Assembly (NCBI GenBank): GCA_913061385.1 | Contig: CAJXTM010000211.1 | Coordinates: forward strand, 1 to 6,684 | DNA: 6,684 nucleotides | DNA from: an uncultured Rhodopirellula sp. | GTDB lineage: Bacteria > Planctomycetota > Planctomycetia > Pirellulales > Pirellulaceae | Reading direction: 5' to 3' | Shown: positions 6,615 to 6,684 of the stretch, piece after piece | Position numbering within the stretch: position 1 is the first letter of the stretch | How the letters are laid out: every line of letters begins with the position of its first letter | The notes under the pieces: model-generated | Database searches by the model: none | Seen by the model: the letters and a program-made list of their open reading frames with translations, nothing else | What the model was told of the DNA's origin: nothing | Translations under genes and position numbers: made by a program

Positions 6615-6684
6615 GGCATGATGCGCTGAGGCATGATGCGCTGAGGCATGATGCGCTGAGGCATGATGCGCTGAGGCATGATGC
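6615..6684. repeat. perfect 15-bp tandem repeat running off the contig end
   Basis: The unit GCATGATGCGCTGAG starts at 6616 and recurs without change at 6631, 6646 and 6661, with a partial fifth copy from 6676 cut off at the window end. The period extends one base left to 6615, giving 70 bases and about 4.7 copies. Each unit contains the odd palindrome GCAT-G-ATGC, and ATGC/GCAT can also pair across GCTGAG between units. Fifteen is a multiple of three: all three minus-strand frames are free of stops, and one plus-strand frame reads HDALR repeatedly without a start. It could be a minisatellite, an array of protein-binding sites, the end of a repeat-coding gene on the minus strand, or an assembly loop. 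True copy number is unknown. Confidence 0.97.

Noticed and set aside
6615..6684. CRISPR array
   Set aside because: Units are directly adjacent with no spacers, are only 15 bases, and no cas gene is nearby.

Overview
This window looks like a short-read metagenome or draft-genome contig from a planctomycete, most likely a Pirellula/Rhodopirellula-type member of the Planctomycetota. The placement is inferred from the gene families. The first gene is a multidomain 'PVC-type' heme-binding CxxCH protein, a family largely confined to Planctomycetota and Verrucomicrobiota. A secreted CotH-like protein with a planctomycete flavour follows. Gene density is loose, with long intergenic gaps and poor Shine-Dalgarno signals, and base composition is moderate.

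Layout: bases 1-48 are not biological. They are the end of the Illumina P7 primer, an 8-base i7 index (the Nextera N710 sequence) and the complete Nextera Read 2/mosaic-end adapter. Genuine DNA starts at 49, in the middle of a large CDS (50-3028) whose 5' end is missing. That CDS encodes the rest of a beta-propeller dehydrogenase-like domain, a helical HEAT-like middle, a cytochrome-c-type domain with CGTCH, and a C-terminal domain resembling carbohydrate-binding jelly rolls. After 169 bases containing a possible promoter comes a complete secreted CotH kinase-family protein (3198-4745) with an added Gln-rich coiled-coil tail. A gap of nearly 400 bases leads to a class I SAM-dependent methyltransferase (5123-5881). 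The last 800 bases hold no convincing gene. They contain a clean 15-bp inverted repeat and an A/T-rich symmetrical element, and end in a perfect 15-bp tandem repeat that runs off the contig.

All three genes point the same way, but the gaps between them (169 and 377 bases) argue against a tight operon. The first two products are probably exported and could act in the periplasm or at the cell surface, one in electron transfer or substrate oxidation and the other in protein phosphorylation. The methyltransferase is cytoplasmic and nothing in the sequence links it to them. I see no convincing undescribed multi-gene system. The most notable items are the adapter contamination, which creates false N-terminal residues, and the edge-located tandem repeat.
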